From assembly GCF_003269295.1 (NCBI RefSeq), contig NZ_QLTT01000008.1, forward strand, positions 62,001 through 126,000: a DNA stretch of 64,000 nt, written 5' to 3'. Of the stretch, positions 63,252 through 64,000 are shown piece after piece. The first letter of the stretch is position 1. Every line of letters begins with the position of its first letter. The notes beneath the pieces are model-generated. The model searched no databases, was not told the DNA's origin, and saw only the letters and a program-made list of their open reading frames with translations. The translations under genes and the position numbers were made by a program. Source of the DNA: Lentzea atacamensis. GTDB lineage: Bacteria; Actinomycetota; Actinomycetes; Mycobacteriales; Pseudonocardiaceae.

Positions 63252-63361
63252 GATTACTCGCCGTGGTCGACAGGTCAAGCTGATCTCAGGACGAGACGCG
63301 CCTCACGCGTGCGACACCACTCGGATGGTTGACCGTCCGTAGGTGATACGGTGCAGGTCAG

Positions 63362-63426
63362 CCCGGCTATAACCGGGTGTCCGACGTCCTTTAAGGACCC
63401 GTCCAGTGAGGCGGGGAAGGAGGTCC
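63362..63426 (+). promoter_or_regulatory. PyrR-type leader RNA of pyrR
   Basis: Two hairpins precede the pyrR start. The first is CCCGG-CTATAA-CCGGG (63362-63377). The second has the PyrR recognition pattern: CCCG-TCCAGTGAGG-CGGG (63398-63415), close to the consensus UCCnGnGAGG loop. An outer GGACC / GGTCC pairing encloses the GGAAGGAGG ribosome-binding site (63415-63423). UMP-loaded PyrR would stabilise this and block translation, as proposed for mycobacteria. Confidence 0.7.
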
Positions 63427-63430
63427 AGCC

Positions 63431-64000
63431 GTGGCGTCACGTCAACGTGGCGCGACGGATCCGGCCGGGGATCGCGAGATCCTGTCGGCTGGTGATGTCG
63501 CGCGCACTGTCGCCCGAATGGCCCATCAGATCATCGAGAAGACCGCTCTCGATGCACCGAGCGCACCCGACGTCGTCTTGATGGGTATTCCCAGCCGGGG
63601 AGCCCCCCTCGCACGCCGTCTGGCCGCTAAGATCGCCGAATTTTCCGGCAGGCAGGTGCTCGAAGGCACTCTGGACATCACGCTCTACCGCGACGACCTG
63701 CGCAGAGGCCCGACCAGGCCGCTGGAGACGACGAAGCTGCCCGAGGGTGGCATCGACGACAAGCTCGTCGTGCTCGTGGACGACGTCCTGTTCTCCGGCC
63801 GCACCATCCGCGCCGCGCTCGACGCGCTGCGGGACCACGGTCGTCCCCGCGCGGTGCAGCTCGCCGTGCTGGTCGACCGCGGGCACCGCGAACTGCCGAT
63901 CCGCGCGGACTACGTCGGCAAGAACCTGCCCACGTCGAAGACCGAGGACGTCGTCGTCATGCTGGACGAGTTCGACGGCCGCGACGGAGTGGTGCTGAAG
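63431..64000 (+). CDS. pyrR: Bifunctional PyrR (pyr operon regulator / uracil phosphoribosyltransferase), 3' end outside window
   Basis: PRPP-binding loop [22 protein letters not shown] is diagnostic; other PyrR segments include [24 protein letters not shown] and the RNA-binding [20 protein letters not shown] region. 190 residues are present before the window edge. GTG start preceded by GGAAGGAGG inside the leader hairpin. It would head the pyrimidine operon continuing to the right. Confidence 0.93.
   Translation, partial: MASRQRGATDPAGDREILSAGDVARTVARMAHQIIEKTALDAPSAPDVVLMGIPSRGAPLARRLAAKIAEFSGRQVLEGTLDITLYRDDLRRGPTRPLETTKLPEGGIDDKLVVLVDDVLFSGRTIRAALDALRDHGRPRAVQLAVLVDRGHRELPIRADYVGKNLPTSKTEDVVVMLDEFDGRDGVVLK

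Overview
The window is very GC-rich actinomycete chromosome, most likely from the order Pseudonocardiales (Lentzea / Saccharothrix / Actinosynnema type). Support comes from gene content: two Scr1-type HTH regulators each paired with a DUF397 protein, a BldD orthologue with the c-di-GMP signature, a mycothiol-type isomerase, a B-4DMT membrane protein, many GTG/TTG starts and many 4-bp start/stop overlaps. The gene order from alaS to pyrR matches the streptomycete alaS-ruvX-mltG-aroE-(prepilin peptidase)-aroC-aroK-aroB-...-pepP-efp-nusB-bldD-pyrR backbone. The genus is inferred, not proven.

Layout. 1-4162: operon for a LytT-type regulator, a DUF485 protein, an acetate-type Na+/solute symporter and a LytS-type kinase (cut by the window edge). 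4163-6993: a small unknown gene, a gene-free lower-GC stretch, and the wreck of a specialised-metabolism locus (fatty-acyl-AMP ligase fused by deletion to a cytochrome P450). 6971-20707: DUF3516 helicase, a glutamine-synthetase-like ligase / MarR / PLP-decarboxylase group, Tat-exported glycosidase, orphan ModA, a cobalt/nickel ECF transporter with fused T and A components, DUF899 protein, phosphotransferase and a cation-transporter remnant. 20717-28433: the conserved RDD-SpoIIM-DUF58-MoxR-DUF4350-DUF4129 cluster, interrupted by a Scr1/DUF397 pair. 28580-32169: a STAS / CheR-PAS / STAS-HATPase / CheB signalling cluster whose cheB is frameshifted. 32222-37892: RarA, RidA, isomerase, an iron-box-controlled siderophore acyltransferase, DinB and two small membrane proteins.

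37964-43143 is core (alaS, ruvX, mltG, aroE). 43160-49486 is an accessory block: a two-component system with a GerMN lipoprotein, a PAP2 phosphatase, and a complete N-acetylglucosamine/glucose-type PTS set (HPr, IIC, IIB, IIA) around a DasR-like GntR regulator with a dre-like operator. 49681-56725 returns to core (prepilin peptidase, aroC-aroK-aroB-aroQ, pepP, efp, nusB). 56783-62645 is a second accessory island (TetR, broken SRPBCC, P-loop kinase, HD hydrolase, Scr1/DUF397, broken RidA, NmrA-like protein, SigJ-like sigma factor, VanX-like dipeptidase). The window ends with bldD, preceded by a BldD-box candidate, and the 5' part of pyrR behind a PyrR-type leader.

Two themes recur. Accessory DNA sits between genes that are neighbours in related genomes, and many accessory genes carry single-base frameshifts. 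These are either real decay or assembly indels, and the sequence alone does not decide which. No CRISPR array, transposase, prophage, rRNA or tRNA gene was seen. The most unusual intact-looking system is the STAS/CheR/CheB cluster at 28.5-32.2 kb.
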